Shown here piece by piece: positions 35,321 to 45,598 of a DNA stretch of 64,000 nucleotides. Origin of the DNA: Streptomyces sp. TP-A0874. GTDB lineage: Bacteria > Actinomycetota > Actinomycetes > Streptomycetales > Streptomycetaceae. Made by a program: the position numbers and the translations under genes. The notes below the pieces were generated by a model that saw nothing but the letters and a program-made list of their open reading frames with translations, searched no databases and was not told the origin of the DNA. Every line of letters begins with the position of its first letter. Within the stretch, counting starts at the first letter, position 1. Location: the NCBI RefSeq assembly GCF_001748085.1, contig NZ_BBZK01000008.1, positions 124,001 to 188,000 of the forward strand. Reading direction: 5' to 3'.

Positions 35321-35355
35321 GCGGCCGCCCCCGCCGTTGCGGTCGGGGCGGCCGC
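35321..35355. terminator. Terminator between the PucR-type gene and serA
   Basis: GCGGCCGCCCC (35321-35331) and GGGGCGGCCGC (35345-35355) form a perfect 11-bp stem between convergent genes. Confidence 0.78.
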
Positions 35356-35371
35356 CCGGTGTCCTCGGGCG

Positions 35372-36964
35372 TCAGTCCTGGAGGTCCACTCCGCGAGCCG
35401 AGGTGGCTCCGATCTCCTCGGCGATCTCGGAGAGGACGGACGTCGGGATGCTGTCGTCGACGGTCAGCACCACCAGCGCCTCACCTCCCGGTACCGCCCG
35501 GGAGACCTGCATACCGGCGATGTTCAGTCCGATCTCGCCGAGCGCCCGGCCGACGGTGCCGACCACGCCCGGACGGTCGTGGTAGCGCAGGAAGACCATG
35601 TGGTCGGTGAGGGTCAGATCGATGTCGTGTTCACCGACCCCGACGATCTTCTGGATGTGCTTGGGGCCGGCCAGGGTGCCGGACACCGAAACCTCCTCGC
35701 CGCTGGCCAGGGTGCCGCGGACGGTGACCACGTTCCGGTGGTCCGGCGACTCGGAGCTGGTGGTCAGCCGGACCTCCACCCCGCGCTCCTGGGCGAACAG
35801 CGGGGCGTTGACGTAGGAGACCGTCTCATCGACGACGTCCTCGAACACGCCCTTGAGCGCGGAGAGTTCCAGCACCTTGACGTCGTGCTGGGTGATCTCC
35901 CCGTACACCTCGACGTCCAACCGGACCGCGACCTCGCCGGCGAGCGCGGTGAAGATCCGGCCGAGCTTCTCGGCGAGCGGCAGCCCCGGGCGTACGTCCT
36001 CGGCGATGACCCCGCCCTGCACGTTGACCGCGTCGGGCACCATCTCGCCCGCGAGTGCCAGCCGCACCGACCGGGCGACCGAGATGCCCGCCTTCTCCTG
36101 CGCCTCGCCGGTGGAGGCGCCCAGGTGCGGGGTGGCGATGACGTTGTCGAACTCGAAGAGCGGAGAGTCGGTGCAGGGCTCCTTGGCGAAGACGTCCAGG
36201 CCGGCGGCGGCCACCCGCCCCTCCTTGAGGGCCGAGGCCAGCGCCTCCTCGTCGACGATCCCGCCGCGTGCGGCGTTGACGATCCGGACCTCGGGCTTGA
36301 CCTTGTGCAGGGCCTCGTCCCCGATGAGGCCGATGGTCTCCGGGGTCTTCGGCAGGTGCACGGAGATGAAGTCCGAGGCCTGGAGCAGTTCGTCCAGGGA
36401 GAGCAGCCGGACGCCCATCTGGGCGGCGCGGGCCGGCTGCACGTACGGGTCGTAGGCGACGATCTTCATTCCGAAGGCGGACATCCGCTGGGCGACCAGT
36501 ACCCCGATCCGTCCCAGACCGACCACGCCGAGCGTCTTCTCGGACAGCTCCACGCCGGTGTACTTGCTCCGCTTCCACTCACCGTTCTTCAGCGCGCCGT
36601 TCGCCTGCGGGATGTTCCGCGCCGTGGCGACGATCAGTCCGCAGGCGAGCTCGGCCGCCGTGACGATGTTCGAGGTCGGCGCGTTGACGACCATTACACC
36701 GGCCTTGGTGGCGGCGGAGACGTCGACGTTGTCCAGGCCGACGCCCGCGCGAGCCACCACCCGGAGCCTCCGGGCGGCGGCGATGGCCTCGGCGTCGATC
36801 TTGGTCGCGCTGCGGATGAGGACGGCGTCCACATCGGCGATGGCCGGCAGCAGCTCGGCTCGATCCGCTCCGTTGCAGTGCCGGATCTCGAAGTCCGGCC
36901 CCAGGGCGTCGACGGTGGCCGGCGAGAGCTCTTCGGCGATGAGTACGACGGGTTTCGGGCTCAC
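35372..36964 (-). CDS. serA: D-3-phosphoglycerate dehydrogenase
   Basis: The 530-aa enzyme of serine synthesis is the long, type 1 form. Domains are substrate/NAD (1-~320, with LGVVGLGRIGVLVAQRM at about 144, the NAARGGIVDEEAL block and catalytic IATPHLGASTGEAQ), the intervening ASB domain (~325-450) and a C-terminal ACT domain (LTDHMVFLRYHDRPGVVGTV, NIAGMQVSR) that senses serine. It ends 17 bases past a hairpin convergent with the PucR-type gene. Confidence 0.96.
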   Translation of the reverse strand: MSPKPVVLIAEELSPATVDALGPDFEIRHCNGADRAELLPAIADVDAVLIRSATKIDAEAIAAARRLRVVARAGVGLDNVDVSAATKAGVMVVNAPTSNIVTAAELACGLIVATARNIPQANGALKNGEWKRSKYTGVELSEKTLGVVGLGRIGVLVAQRMSAFGMKIVAYDPYVQPARAAQMGVRLLSLDELLQASDFISVHLPKTPETIGLIGDEALHKVKPEVRIVNAARGGIVDEEALASALKEGRVAAAGLDVFAKEPCTDSPLFEFDNVIATPHLGASTGEAQEKAGISVARSVRLALAGEMVPDAVNVQGGVIAEDVRPGLPLAEKLGRIFTALAGEVAVRLDVEVYGEITQHDVKVLELSALKGVFEDVVDETVSYVNAPLFAQERGVEVRLTTSSESPDHRNVVTVRGTLASGEEVSVSGTLAGPKHIQKIVGVGEHDIDLTLTDHMVFLRYHDRPGVVGTVGRALGEIGLNIAGMQVSRAVPGGEALVVLTVDDSIPTSVLSEIAEEIGATSARGVDLQD

Positions 36965-37269
36965 GTGGTGTCTCAGTCCTCACTAGTCCAGGCCCCTCCC
37001 GGGCCGGAGGGGCCCGGGGGAGGACGGCCGTCCCGACGGCCGCGGGCGGTGCAGGGGGCAGCCGCGTGGAAGACGCACGACGCTGTGAGCCTGACGCGTG
37101 GTGTGCAGTGTATCGGCGCTCGCGGACGCGTTTGACGCCTCCACCGGCGTCTCCACCACAGGATCACTCACTCGGATCGACCGCAGACCGGAACGGGCCA
37201 TCGGCCGTGCCGCGGAGCGCGGAGCCCCGGTGCCGGAGCCGCGCCCGGGGGCGCGGGTCCGGCCGGTGG
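36965..37269. other. Spacer between ilvC and serA, no gene seen
   Basis: This is 305 bases upstream of serA. The minus-strand serA promoter should lie here, but no convincing -10/-35 pair is visible. No reading frame has gene-like features. Confidence 0.4.
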
Positions 37270-37318
37270 GCGGTGCGGAGCGGAGGCGGCCAGACCGGCC
37301 GCCTCCGCTCCGCACCGC
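37270..37318 (-). terminator. 22-bp perfect hairpin after ilvC
   Basis: The arms at 37270-37291 and 37297-37318 are fully complementary over 22 bp with a 5-base loop AGACC. The left arm begins GCGGTGCGGAGC. It lies 12 bases beyond the ilvC stop and ends the ilvBNC unit. No U tract is present. Confidence 0.85.
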
Positions 37319-37330
37319 CTCAGGGAGACC

Positions 37331-38407
<1,077 letters not shown>

Positions 38408-38932
38408 CTATGCGGTCCGGTCGAGTGCGCGGAGCGACCGGTCGGTGATGGAACGGGCACCGCGACCGATGGCGATCGTGCCGGACTGGACGAGTTCCTT
38501 GATGCCGTAGGGCTCGAGCATGCGGAGCATGGCCTCCAACTTGTCGCTGCTCCCGGTGGCCTCGATGGTCACGGCCTCCGGGGAGACGTCCACCGTCTTG
38601 GCCCGGAAGAGCTGGACGATCTCGACGATCTGGGAGCGGGTCTCGTTGTCGGCGCGGACCTTGACGAGGACGAGCTCCCGCTGCACCGAGCCGGCGGGGT
38701 CGAGCTCGACGATCTTCAGGACGTTGACCAGCTTGTTGAGCTGTTTGGTGACCTGTTCCAACGGCAGCGACTCGACGTTCACCACGATGGTGATCCGGGA
38801 GATGTCGGGGTGTTCGGTGACGCCCACGGCGAGGGAGTCGATGTTGAACCCGCGCCGGGAGAACAGTGCGGCGATCCGGGCCAGGGTGCCCGGGGTGTTC
38901 TCCACCAGGACGGAGAGCGTGTGTTTGGTCAT
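38408..38932 (-). CDS. ilvN: Acetolactate synthase small (regulatory) subunit
   Basis: The 174-aa subunit contains an N-terminal ACT domain (LSVLVENTPGTLARIAALFS, NIDSLAVGVTEHPDISRI) that gives valine feedback inhibition, and the IlvH C-terminal domain (EATGSSDKLEAMLRMLEPYG). It follows ilvB by 33 bases, and the two proteins form one holoenzyme. Confidence 0.96.
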   Translation of the reverse strand: MTKHTLSVLVENTPGTLARIAALFSRRGFNIDSLAVGVTEHPDISRITIVVNVESLPLEQVTKQLNKLVNVLKIVELDPAGSVQRELVLVKVRADNETRSQIVEIVQLFRAKTVDVSPEAVTIEATGSSDKLEAMLRMLEPYGIKELVQSGTIAIGRGARSITDRSLRALDRTA

Positions 38933-38965
38933 GGCTGGTTCTCTCTGCTTCTCTCGGTCCCGGTC

Positions 38966-40843
38966 TCAGTCGTCGACGCCGTCGCCGAAGTCCGGCCGGA
39001 CCCCGCGGGCCGCCATGACCTCGTCGTTGGAGGTGCCGGCCGCGACCATCGGCCAGACCATGGCGTCCTCGTGGACGATGAAGTCCACCACCACCGGCCG
39101 GTCGTTGATGGAGTTGGCCTTCTCGATGACCGCGTCCAGCTGCTCGGGGTGCTCGCAGCGCAGGGCGACGCAGCCCATGGCCTCGGCGAGCTTCACGAAG
39201 TCCGGCACCCTGGTGCCCGCGCTCGCGGCCGCTCCGGGGCTCTCGAGAGAGCCTCCGTCGGTGTCCTGGGGGCCGCTGTGCAGCACGGTGTTGGAGTAGC
39301 GCTGGTTGTAGAACAGGGTCTGCCACTGGCGGACCATCCCGAGCGCGCCGTTGTTGATGATCGCGACCTTGATCGGGATGTTGTTCAGCGCGCAGGTGGC
39401 CAGTTCCTGGTTGGTCATCTGGAAGCAGCCGTCACCGTCGATCGCCCAGACCGTGACCTCCGGTCGGCCGGTCTTGGCGCCCATCGCGGCGGGAACGGCG
39501 TAGCCCATGGTTCCCGCGCCACCGGAGTTCAGCCACGTCCGGGGCTGCTCGTAGCCGATGAAGTGGGAGGCCCACATCTGGTGCTGGCCCACCCCGGCGG
39601 CGTAGACGGTGCCCTCCGGTGCGAGCTCGCCGATGCGCTGGATCACCTGCTGCGGGGAGAGACTGCCGTCCTCGGGCATCTCGTAGCCGAGCGGGTAGGT
39701 CTCGCGCCAGCGGTTGAGACTCCGCCACCACTGGGTGTGGTCGCCGACCCGGCCCTCCTCGTGCTCCTTCTGGATGGCCACGATCAGATCGGCGATGACC
39801 TCCCGCGCGTCACCGACGATCGGCACGTCGGCGACGCGGTTCTTGCTGATCTCCGCCGGGTCGATGTCCGCGTGCACGACCTTGGCGAAGGGGGCGAAGG
39901 AGTCCAGCTTTCCGGTGACCCGGTCGTCGAAGCGGGCGCCCAGCGCGACGATCAGGTCCGCCTTCTGCAGCGCGGTGACCGCGGTGACCGAACCGTGCAT
40001 CCCGGGCATTCCGACGTGCTGCGGGTGGCTGTCCGGGAAGGCCCCCAAGGCCATCAGCGTGGTGGTGACCGGTGCGCCGGTGAGCTCGGCCAGCACCCGC
40101 AGTTCGGCGGTGGCCCCGGCCTTCACCACCCCGCCGCCGACGTAGAGCACGGGGCGCCTGGCCTGGATGATCAGTTTCGCCGCCTCACGGATCTGCTTCG
40201 CGTGCGGCTTGGTCACCGGACGGTAACCGGGCAGGTCGGTCTGCGGCGGCCAGACGAAGGACGCGCGCCGCTGCATGGCGTCCTTGGCGATGTCGACGAG
40301 GACCGGACCCGGGCGCCCGGTGGCGGCGATGTGGAAGGCCTCGGCGATCGTCCGCGGGATCTCCGCCGGGTCGGTGACCAGGAAGTTGTGCTTGGTGATC
40401 GGCATGGTGATGCCGCAGATGTCCGCCTCCTGGAAGGCGTCGGTGCCGATGGCGGCCGAGGCCACCTGGCCGGTGATCGCCACCAGCGGGACGGAGTCCA
40501 TGTGCGCGTCGGCGATCGGGGTGACGAGGTTGGTGGCGCCCGGGCCCGAGGTGGCCATGCAGACCCCGACCTTGCCGGTCGCCTGGGCGTAGCCGGTGGC
40601 GGCGTGCCCCGCCCCCTGCTCGTGCCGGACCAGGACGTGCCGGACCTTCGAGGAGTCCATCAGCGGATCGTACGCGGGGAGGATCGCACCGCCCGGAATC
40701 CCGAATACCGTGTCGGCTCCCACTGCTTCGAGGGAGAGGACGAGGGACTGCGCTCCCGTGACGTCCTCGGTGGTGACGGGCTGCGGCCCGCCGTTACGGT
40801 GCCGCGGCTGCGGGTGGTGAGCCCCGGTGGCCTGCTCGGTCAT
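38966..40843 (-). CDS. ilvB: Acetolactate synthase large (catalytic) subunit
   Basis: The 625-aa thiamine-pyrophosphate/FAD enzyme condenses pyruvate to acetolactate or acetohydroxybutyrate. The start is ATG 40843, 7 bases after AGAAGAGA; a TTG at 40849 is less likely. The TPP-activating Glu lies in [16 protein letters not shown] (about 90). The TPP/Mg motif is [18 protein letters not shown], ending in VAIINN. The gene is preceded by a leader peptide and terminator, so transcription is probably controlled by branched-chain amino acid supply. Confidence 0.96.
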   Translation of the reverse strand: MTEQATGAHHPQPRHRNGGPQPVTTEDVTGAQSLVLSLEAVGADTVFGIPGGAILPAYDPLMDSSKVRHVLVRHEQGAGHAATGYAQATGKVGVCMATSGPGATNLVTPIADAHMDSVPLVAITGQVASAAIGTDAFQEADICGITMPITKHNFLVTDPAEIPRTIAEAFHIAATGRPGPVLVDIAKDAMQRRASFVWPPQTDLPGYRPVTKPHAKQIREAAKLIIQARRPVLYVGGGVVKAGATAELRVLAELTGAPVTTTLMALGAFPDSHPQHVGMPGMHGSVTAVTALQKADLIVALGARFDDRVTGKLDSFAPFAKVVHADIDPAEISKNRVADVPIVGDAREVIADLIVAIQKEHEEGRVGDHTQWWRSLNRWRETYPLGYEMPEDGSLSPQQVIQRIGELAPEGTVYAAGVGQHQMWASHFIGYEQPRTWLNSGGAGTMGYAVPAAMGAKTGRPEVTVWAIDGDGCFQMTNQELATCALNNIPIKVAIINNGALGMVRQWQTLFYNQRYSNTVLHSGPQDTDGGSLESPGAAASAGTRVPDFVKLAEAMGCVALRCEHPEQLDAVIEKANSINDRPVVVDFIVHEDAMVWPMVAAGTSNDEVMAARGVRPDFGDGVDD

Positions 40844-40969
40844 CGGCAATTCTCTTCTCGAGATGAGGGTGTTCGAAGGGTCGGGGTGGGTGGCTGGTCC
40901 CGGGGGATCACCGGCTTCGGAGTCGGGTCCCGGGATAGGCGGCGTGGATTCCGCCGGGGGTGGTGCAAC

Positions 40970-41003
40970 AAAAAACCCCTCGTGCCGGAAGGCAAGCGAG
41001 GGG
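40970..41003 (-). terminator. Attenuator terminator of ilvBNC
   Basis: CCCCTCG and CGAGGGG pair perfectly and are followed on the minus strand by TTTTTT (40970-40975). It is 127 bases before ilvB and downstream of the leader peptide. A second perfect inverted repeat, GCGCGTCGG (41005-41013 on the plus strand) with 41049-41057, links the end of the leader to the base of this hairpin. Confidence 0.85.
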
Positions 41004-41044
41004 AGCGCGTCGGGTGTGGTCCGCAGGGATTCGGTTCACCTGCT

Positions 41045-41086
41045 TCAGCCGACGCGCTGTCCAATTACGAGGATTCGGGTGCGCAT
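41045..41086 (-). promoter_or_regulatory. ilvL: ilvB leader peptide MRTRILVIGQRVG
   Basis: A 13-codon ORF starts at ATG 41086 with GAGAAGG 8 bases upstream. It contains four consecutive control codons, Ile-Leu-Val-Ile, the three end products of the pathway. It is followed by the terminator at 40970-41003. Such leaders control ilvB in actinobacteria by ribosome-mediated attenuation. Confidence 0.88.
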
Positions 41087-41119
41087 GTCTTTGACCTTCT
41101 CTCCGCCACCTGGCAAGTG

Positions 41120-44100
41120 TCAAGTGGGTGGGACGCGCGTCTCATTATTTGAACACGATGAGGATTGGGAGCGGGACGGTGAGTGTCCGGCCGGTTCGAC
41201 GGCGCTCTCGCCGGGCGACCTGGGCTGAGGCATGGCCGCGGTCTCGGCGGCCGACACCCCGGACGGGCGCAGCGGCCTCTCGTCTCCCTCCGGAACGGGT
41301 CGCAACGACCCATCTCCTCCCTCCGGCGCGCGAGAGGCCAGGACGCCACCACCGCTGAGCACGGCCGCCCCCGCACCGGGCACCGGGAGAGCGGCCCGCG
41401 TCAGCACGCCACGGAGCCGCTGATCGTCGAGCGGCCCGGCGAAAGCCATCCCCTGGCCGTACGTACATCCCATACTACGCAGCGCCACCACCTGCTCCGG
41501 TAGTTCGAGCCCGTCCGCGACGGATTCCACACCCAGCTCCGCGGCGACCCTCAGCAGTCCCCCGGTGATTTTCTGCAGCCGCTCGGACTCGACAACCTCC
41601 TCGACGAGGCTCCGGTGGAGGCGGAGGAAGTCCACCGGCAGCCGACACAACGCCCGCATCCCGGCCGTGCCACCGCCGAAGCCGTCCAGGGCCACCCGGA
41701 CACCGAGCCCGCGCAGTTCGGCCAGCCGGTGCTCCAACTGCTCCGGGGGCAGCTGGGGGTCGAGATCGGACAGCTCCAGCACCAGCGCGGCCGGAGGCAG
41801 GTCATACCGCGTGAGCAGCCCCTCGACGGCCCGCGGCGCCGTGGAATGCTCCACCAGCCGACGGGCGGCGAGCCGTACGCCCACCGGGGCCTGCAGGCCG
41901 TCCCGGTGCCGCTCCGCGGCGTGTCGCACCGCTGCTTCCAGCAGCCAGCCGCCCAGCTGCGCGGTGCGGGCGCTGCGGCCGCGGCCCTGTTGGCTGGCGC
42001 GCAGGACCTCGGCGGGGGTGAAGAGGATGCCCTGTGCCGAACGCCAGCGGGCTTGTGCCGACACCGCGGCGATCCGGCCGCTGGCGAGTGCCACCACCGG
42101 CTGGTGGAGCAGGGTGAACTCGCCGTCTTCCAGTGCGGCACGGAGCCGACCGGCGACCTCCACCCGGTGGACGACGTCGGCCTGCATCTGCGGGGTGTAC
42201 AGCTCGACCCGGTCCTTGCCGGCGGCCTTGGCCCGGTACATCGCGAGGTCGGCGTTGCGCATCAGCTCGGCGGGGCCGATCCCGGGCTCGGCGAAGGCGA
42301 CGCCGATGCTGGCGGCCACCCTGGCTTCGGCGCCCGACACCCGATAGGGCTGGGACAGGGCGCTCCGCAGCCGGTCGGCGATCTCCAGGATGCGGTACTC
42401 CCTGGAGGTCTCGTCCTGGCCGCCGTCGCCGAGGATGAGCGCGGCGAACTCGTCACCGCCGAGCCGGGCGGCGGTGTCCCCGGCTCGTACGGACTCCCGG
42501 AGGCGCCGGGCGGCGTGGACGAGGAGTTCGTCCCCGGCCTGGTGGCCGATGGTGTCGTTGACCGCTTTGAAGCCGTCGAGATCGACGAAGAGTACGGCGG
42601 TGCCCGGGTCGCCGCTGCGGCGGCCGCTGAGCGCCAGGCGGACCCGCTCGGTGAACAGCGCCCGGTTGGGCAGGTCGGTGAGCGGGTCGTGTTCGGCGCT
42701 GTGCCGCAGTTGTGCCTGCAGTCTCACCCGCTCGGTGACATCGCGGCTGTTGAAGATCAGGCCGCCGTGGTGCCGGTTGACCGTCGACTCGACGTTGAGC
42801 CAGCCGCCGCCGGACCGGTGCTTGTCGCCGGCCCGGAAACGGCACTCGATCCGGGTCGTCGACTCCTTCTCCGGGGGAGCTGCGAGGAACCGCCGGACCT
42901 CGTGCACCACACCGCCGAGGTCGTCCGGGTGGATGAGGTCGGCCAGCGGTGATCCCACAAGTTCCTCGGCCTCGACGCCGTAGACGCCGGCGGCCGCCGG
43001 GCTGACGTAGCGCAGGACACCGCTGGGCGCCGCGATCATGATGACGTCGCTCGATCCCTGGACCAGTGAGCGGAAGTGGTTCTCCTTGTGGGCCAGTTCC
43101 TGGGTCAGCCGGATGTTGTCGACCAGCATGATGCCCTGCCGCACCACCAGGGCGAGGACCACCGTGCAGGAAGTGGTGATCACGATCCGGTCCACGTGCC
43201 GGCCGTCCAGGACGTTGTAGAGGATGCCCAGTGTGCAGACGCCCGCAGCGAGGTAGGGGGTCAGCGCGGCAAGCGAGCCGGGGGCCGCGGCGGCGCGCCC
43301 GGAGCGGCGCTCTGCCCGCTCCCAGTCGCCCGTGTCCCGCCGCCCGACCCAGGGCGCGTAGGCCAGCAGCACGGAACCGGCGAACCAGCCGGCGTCGAGG
43401 AGTTGGCCCGAGCGGTAGCCGTCGTGGAACAGCGGCGAGGTGAACAGCGCGTCGCAGAGCACGGTGAGCGCTAGGGCCGCGATGGCGGTGTTGATCGCCG
43501 AACGGTTGGCTGAGGAACGCCGGAAGTGCAGCGCCAGCACCATGCTGACCAGCGCGATGTCGAGCAGCGGGTAGGCGAGCGCGAGGGCCGCCCGAGCCAC
43601 GCTGTCGTTCTCCCCGTGGGCGGTGTGCGCGAGCGCCAGGCTCCAGGAGAGGGTCAGTAACGAGCCGCCGATCAGCCAGGAGTCGAGCCCCAGGCAGACC
43701 CAGCCCGCCCGGCTGTCCGGGCGTTTGGCCAGCACCAGCAGGCCGACGATGGCCGGGGGCGCGAAGAGGAGGAAGAAGAAGTCGGCGGAGGAGGGGGCGG
43801 GCACCGGCTCGCCCAGCACCACCTCGTACCAGCCCCAGACCGCGTTCCCGGCGCCGGCCATCGCCGAGGAAACGGCGAACAGCAACCAGGCCGGCCTCAG
43901 TCGGCGGCTACGGCGGCGGGCGTAGCAGAGGCAGGACACGGCGGCGGCCAGGGCGGCCGCACTCAGCCCGAAGTCCCCCATCACCAGCGCGAAGGTCCGG
44001 GAGCCCCAGCCGAGGGCCGCTCCGAGGGCGTACCCTCCGCAGCAGACGACGAGGCAGAGCAGGGGCAGCACGCTCCTGCCCGGCTCGGCGGAGGACGACT

Positions 44101-44245
44101 GGCCCGGGAGCACCGCCCCTGACAGGCTCACCGAACGGCCCCGACCGGACGCCCGCGCCCCGCCGCAAGGCGGCTGCGGTCCCCTTGGGATGTCGCCCCG
44201 GATCGTCGTGGGCGGCGGCTCCGCCGCTTCGGTTGGTCGGTCCAT
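41120..44245 (-). CDS. Membrane PAS-GGDEF-(degenerate EAL) protein
   Basis: The protein has 1041 aa from ATG 44245; a GTG at 44317 is possible and the true start is uncertain. About ten membrane segments fill residues ~45-350. A PAS domain follows (HFRSLVQGSSDVIMIA, ~390), then an intact GGDEF (RLGGDEFAALI, ~597), so diguanylate cyclase activity is possible. The EAL domain is damaged: the signature reads SAQ (AVSAQARW, ~730), DDFGTG reads DGFGGG, and the KxDR region reads RLHR. It is therefore probably not a phosphodiesterase. It resembles the CdgE/CdgF-type proteins of Streptomyces. It ends 33 bases before the ilvB leader. Confidence 0.85.
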   Translation of the reverse strand: MDRPTEAAEPPPTTIRGDIPRGPQPPCGGARASGRGRSVSLSGAVLPGQSSSAEPGRSVLPLLCLVVCCGGYALGAALGWGSRTFALVMGDFGLSAAALAAAVSCLCYARRRSRRLRPAWLLFAVSSAMAGAGNAVWGWYEVVLGEPVPAPSSADFFFLLFAPPAIVGLLVLAKRPDSRAGWVCLGLDSWLIGGSLLTLSWSLALAHTAHGENDSVARAALALAYPLLDIALVSMVLALHFRRSSANRSAINTAIAALALTVLCDALFTSPLFHDGYRSGQLLDAGWFAGSVLLAYAPWVGRRDTGDWERAERRSGRAAAAPGSLAALTPYLAAGVCTLGILYNVLDGRHVDRIVITTSCTVVLALVVRQGIMLVDNIRLTQELAHKENHFRSLVQGSSDVIMIAAPSGVLRYVSPAAAGVYGVEAEELVGSPLADLIHPDDLGGVVHEVRRFLAAPPEKESTTRIECRFRAGDKHRSGGGWLNVESTVNRHHGGLIFNSRDVTERVRLQAQLRHSAEHDPLTDLPNRALFTERVRLALSGRRSGDPGTAVLFVDLDGFKAVNDTIGHQAGDELLVHAARRLRESVRAGDTAARLGGDEFAALILGDGGQDETSREYRILEIADRLRSALSQPYRVSGAEARVAASIGVAFAEPGIGPAELMRNADLAMYRAKAAGKDRVELYTPQMQADVVHRVEVAGRLRAALEDGEFTLLHQPVVALASGRIAAVSAQARWRSAQGILFTPAEVLRASQQGRGRSARTAQLGGWLLEAAVRHAAERHRDGLQAPVGVRLAARRLVEHSTAPRAVEGLLTRYDLPPAALVLELSDLDPQLPPEQLEHRLAELRGLGVRVALDGFGGGTAGMRALCRLPVDFLRLHRSLVEEVVESERLQKITGGLLRVAAELGVESVADGLELPEQVVALRSMGCTYGQGMAFAGPLDDQRLRGVLTRAALPVPGAGAAVLSGGGVLASRAPEGGDGSLRPVPEGDERPLRPSGVSAAETAAMPQPRSPGESAVEPAGHSPSRSQSSSCSNNETRVPPT

Positions 44246-44465
44246 CGGCCGTGCATCGCCCGTCGCCCCCCTCGAGTTACGGTCCACCGCGGCGTCGGTC
44301 GCTCCACGCGGTGGCACAGGCCCGGTCGGGACGATACACCAGGATGGTCACTCTGCGACATACTTCCTCTACTCTGCGTGACTAACCTCCCTTCGGTTGG
44401 CCTTCCGTGCATACGTGCGGAGGCTGATGGTGCGCGGGCGCCTTCCCGTACGCCCCCCGGAGGCG

Positions 44466-45404
44466 TCAGCCGGCGGTGGCGACGGTGTTCCGGAGGGGCT
44501 CACCGGCGGCGAACCGGGTCAGCTGTTCCTGGAGGAGTGCCCTGGCCCGCGGCAGGAAGGCCGAGGTCGGGCCTCCGACGTGCGGTGAGATCAGCACGTT
44601 CGGCGCATGCCAGAGCGGGTGCCCCGCGGGCAGCGGCTCCGGATCGGTGACATCGAGTGCCGCGCGCAACCGCCCCGACTCCAGCTCCGCGAGCAGCGCT
44701 TCGGTCACCACCACCGCCCCCCGTCCGACGTTCACCAGCAGCGCGCCGTCCCGCATACGGGAGAGGAAGGCGGCGTCGACCAGCCCGCGGGTGGTTTCGG
44801 TGAGGGGCGTGACCAGGATGACGACATCGGCCTGCGGCAGGAGTTCCGGGAGTTCCGTGAACGGTTGCACCGGGCCGCGCGGAGTGGTGCGAGCGTTGCG
44901 TGCGACGCGCACCACCCGCGCGCACTCGAAGGGAGTGAGCCGATCCTCGATGGCGCTGCCGATCGAGCCGTATCCGACGATCAGCACGGACCGGTCGGCG
45001 AGAGCCGGGTGGAAGGCGGTGCGCCACTCCTCGGCCTGCTGCGCCCGGACGAACTCCGGGATACCGCGGAGCGAGGCGAGGGTGAGCGCCAGCGCCAGCT
45101 CCGCGGTGCTCGCCTCGTGCACTCCCCGGGCGTTGCACAACAGCACACCGGAGGGCAGCACCGTCAGGGCGGGCTGGACGTGGTCGACACCGGCGGTCAG
45201 GGTCTGCACCACCCGCACCCTGCTCATCCGGGCCAGCGGCCGGGTCGCGACCTCGGCGCCCTTCATGTAGGGGACTCCGTAGAACACGCAGTTCGCCGGA
45301 TCAGCGGGGAACTCGGGGGCACCGTCCCAGTGGTGGTACTCGAAGCCCTCGGGCAGCACCTCGAACTCGCCGGGCGGCAGCGGCAGCCATACGTCTGCAG
45401 TCAT
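44466..45404 (-). CDS. D-2-hydroxyacid dehydrogenase
   Basis: The 312-aa NAD-dependent oxidoreductase starts at ATG 45404; the frame continues ten codons upstream without support. The Rossmann motif VLIVGYGSIGSAIEDRL is near 138. The catalytic Arg is in NVGRGAVVVTEALL (about 227) and the catalytic His in VLISPHVGGPTSAF (about 275). The acidic substrate residue (LDVTDPEPLP) is also present. The natural substrate is unknown. It is divergent from an aldo/keto reductase across 194 bases. Confidence 0.87.
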   Translation of the reverse strand: MTADVWLPLPPGEFEVLPEGFEYHHWDGAPEFPADPANCVFYGVPYMKGAEVATRPLARMSRVRVVQTLTAGVDHVQPALTVLPSGVLLCNARGVHEASTAELALALTLASLRGIPEFVRAQQAEEWRTAFHPALADRSVLIVGYGSIGSAIEDRLTPFECARVVRVARNARTTPRGPVQPFTELPELLPQADVVILVTPLTETTRGLVDAAFLSRMRDGALLVNVGRGAVVVTEALLAELESGRLRAALDVTDPEPLPAGHPLWHAPNVLISPHVGGPTSAFLPRARALLQEQLTRFAAGEPLRNTVATAG

Positions 45405-45598
45405 GTGGCGGAGGTTAGTCCCGACAGGCCCCACCTCGCCTGCCCGCTTGGCCGCCAGGCGGGCCGGGACGGTGGTCCCGGCACCAGACGCGGCCGCTCC
45501 GGCAGCAGACGTTACTGTGCCCTTCGGGGCGGGAGCCCCCGCCTCCGGTCCGGGGAGCTCCGATCCCCCGGCAGGCGAGCAAGGGGGTACGAGGTCAG

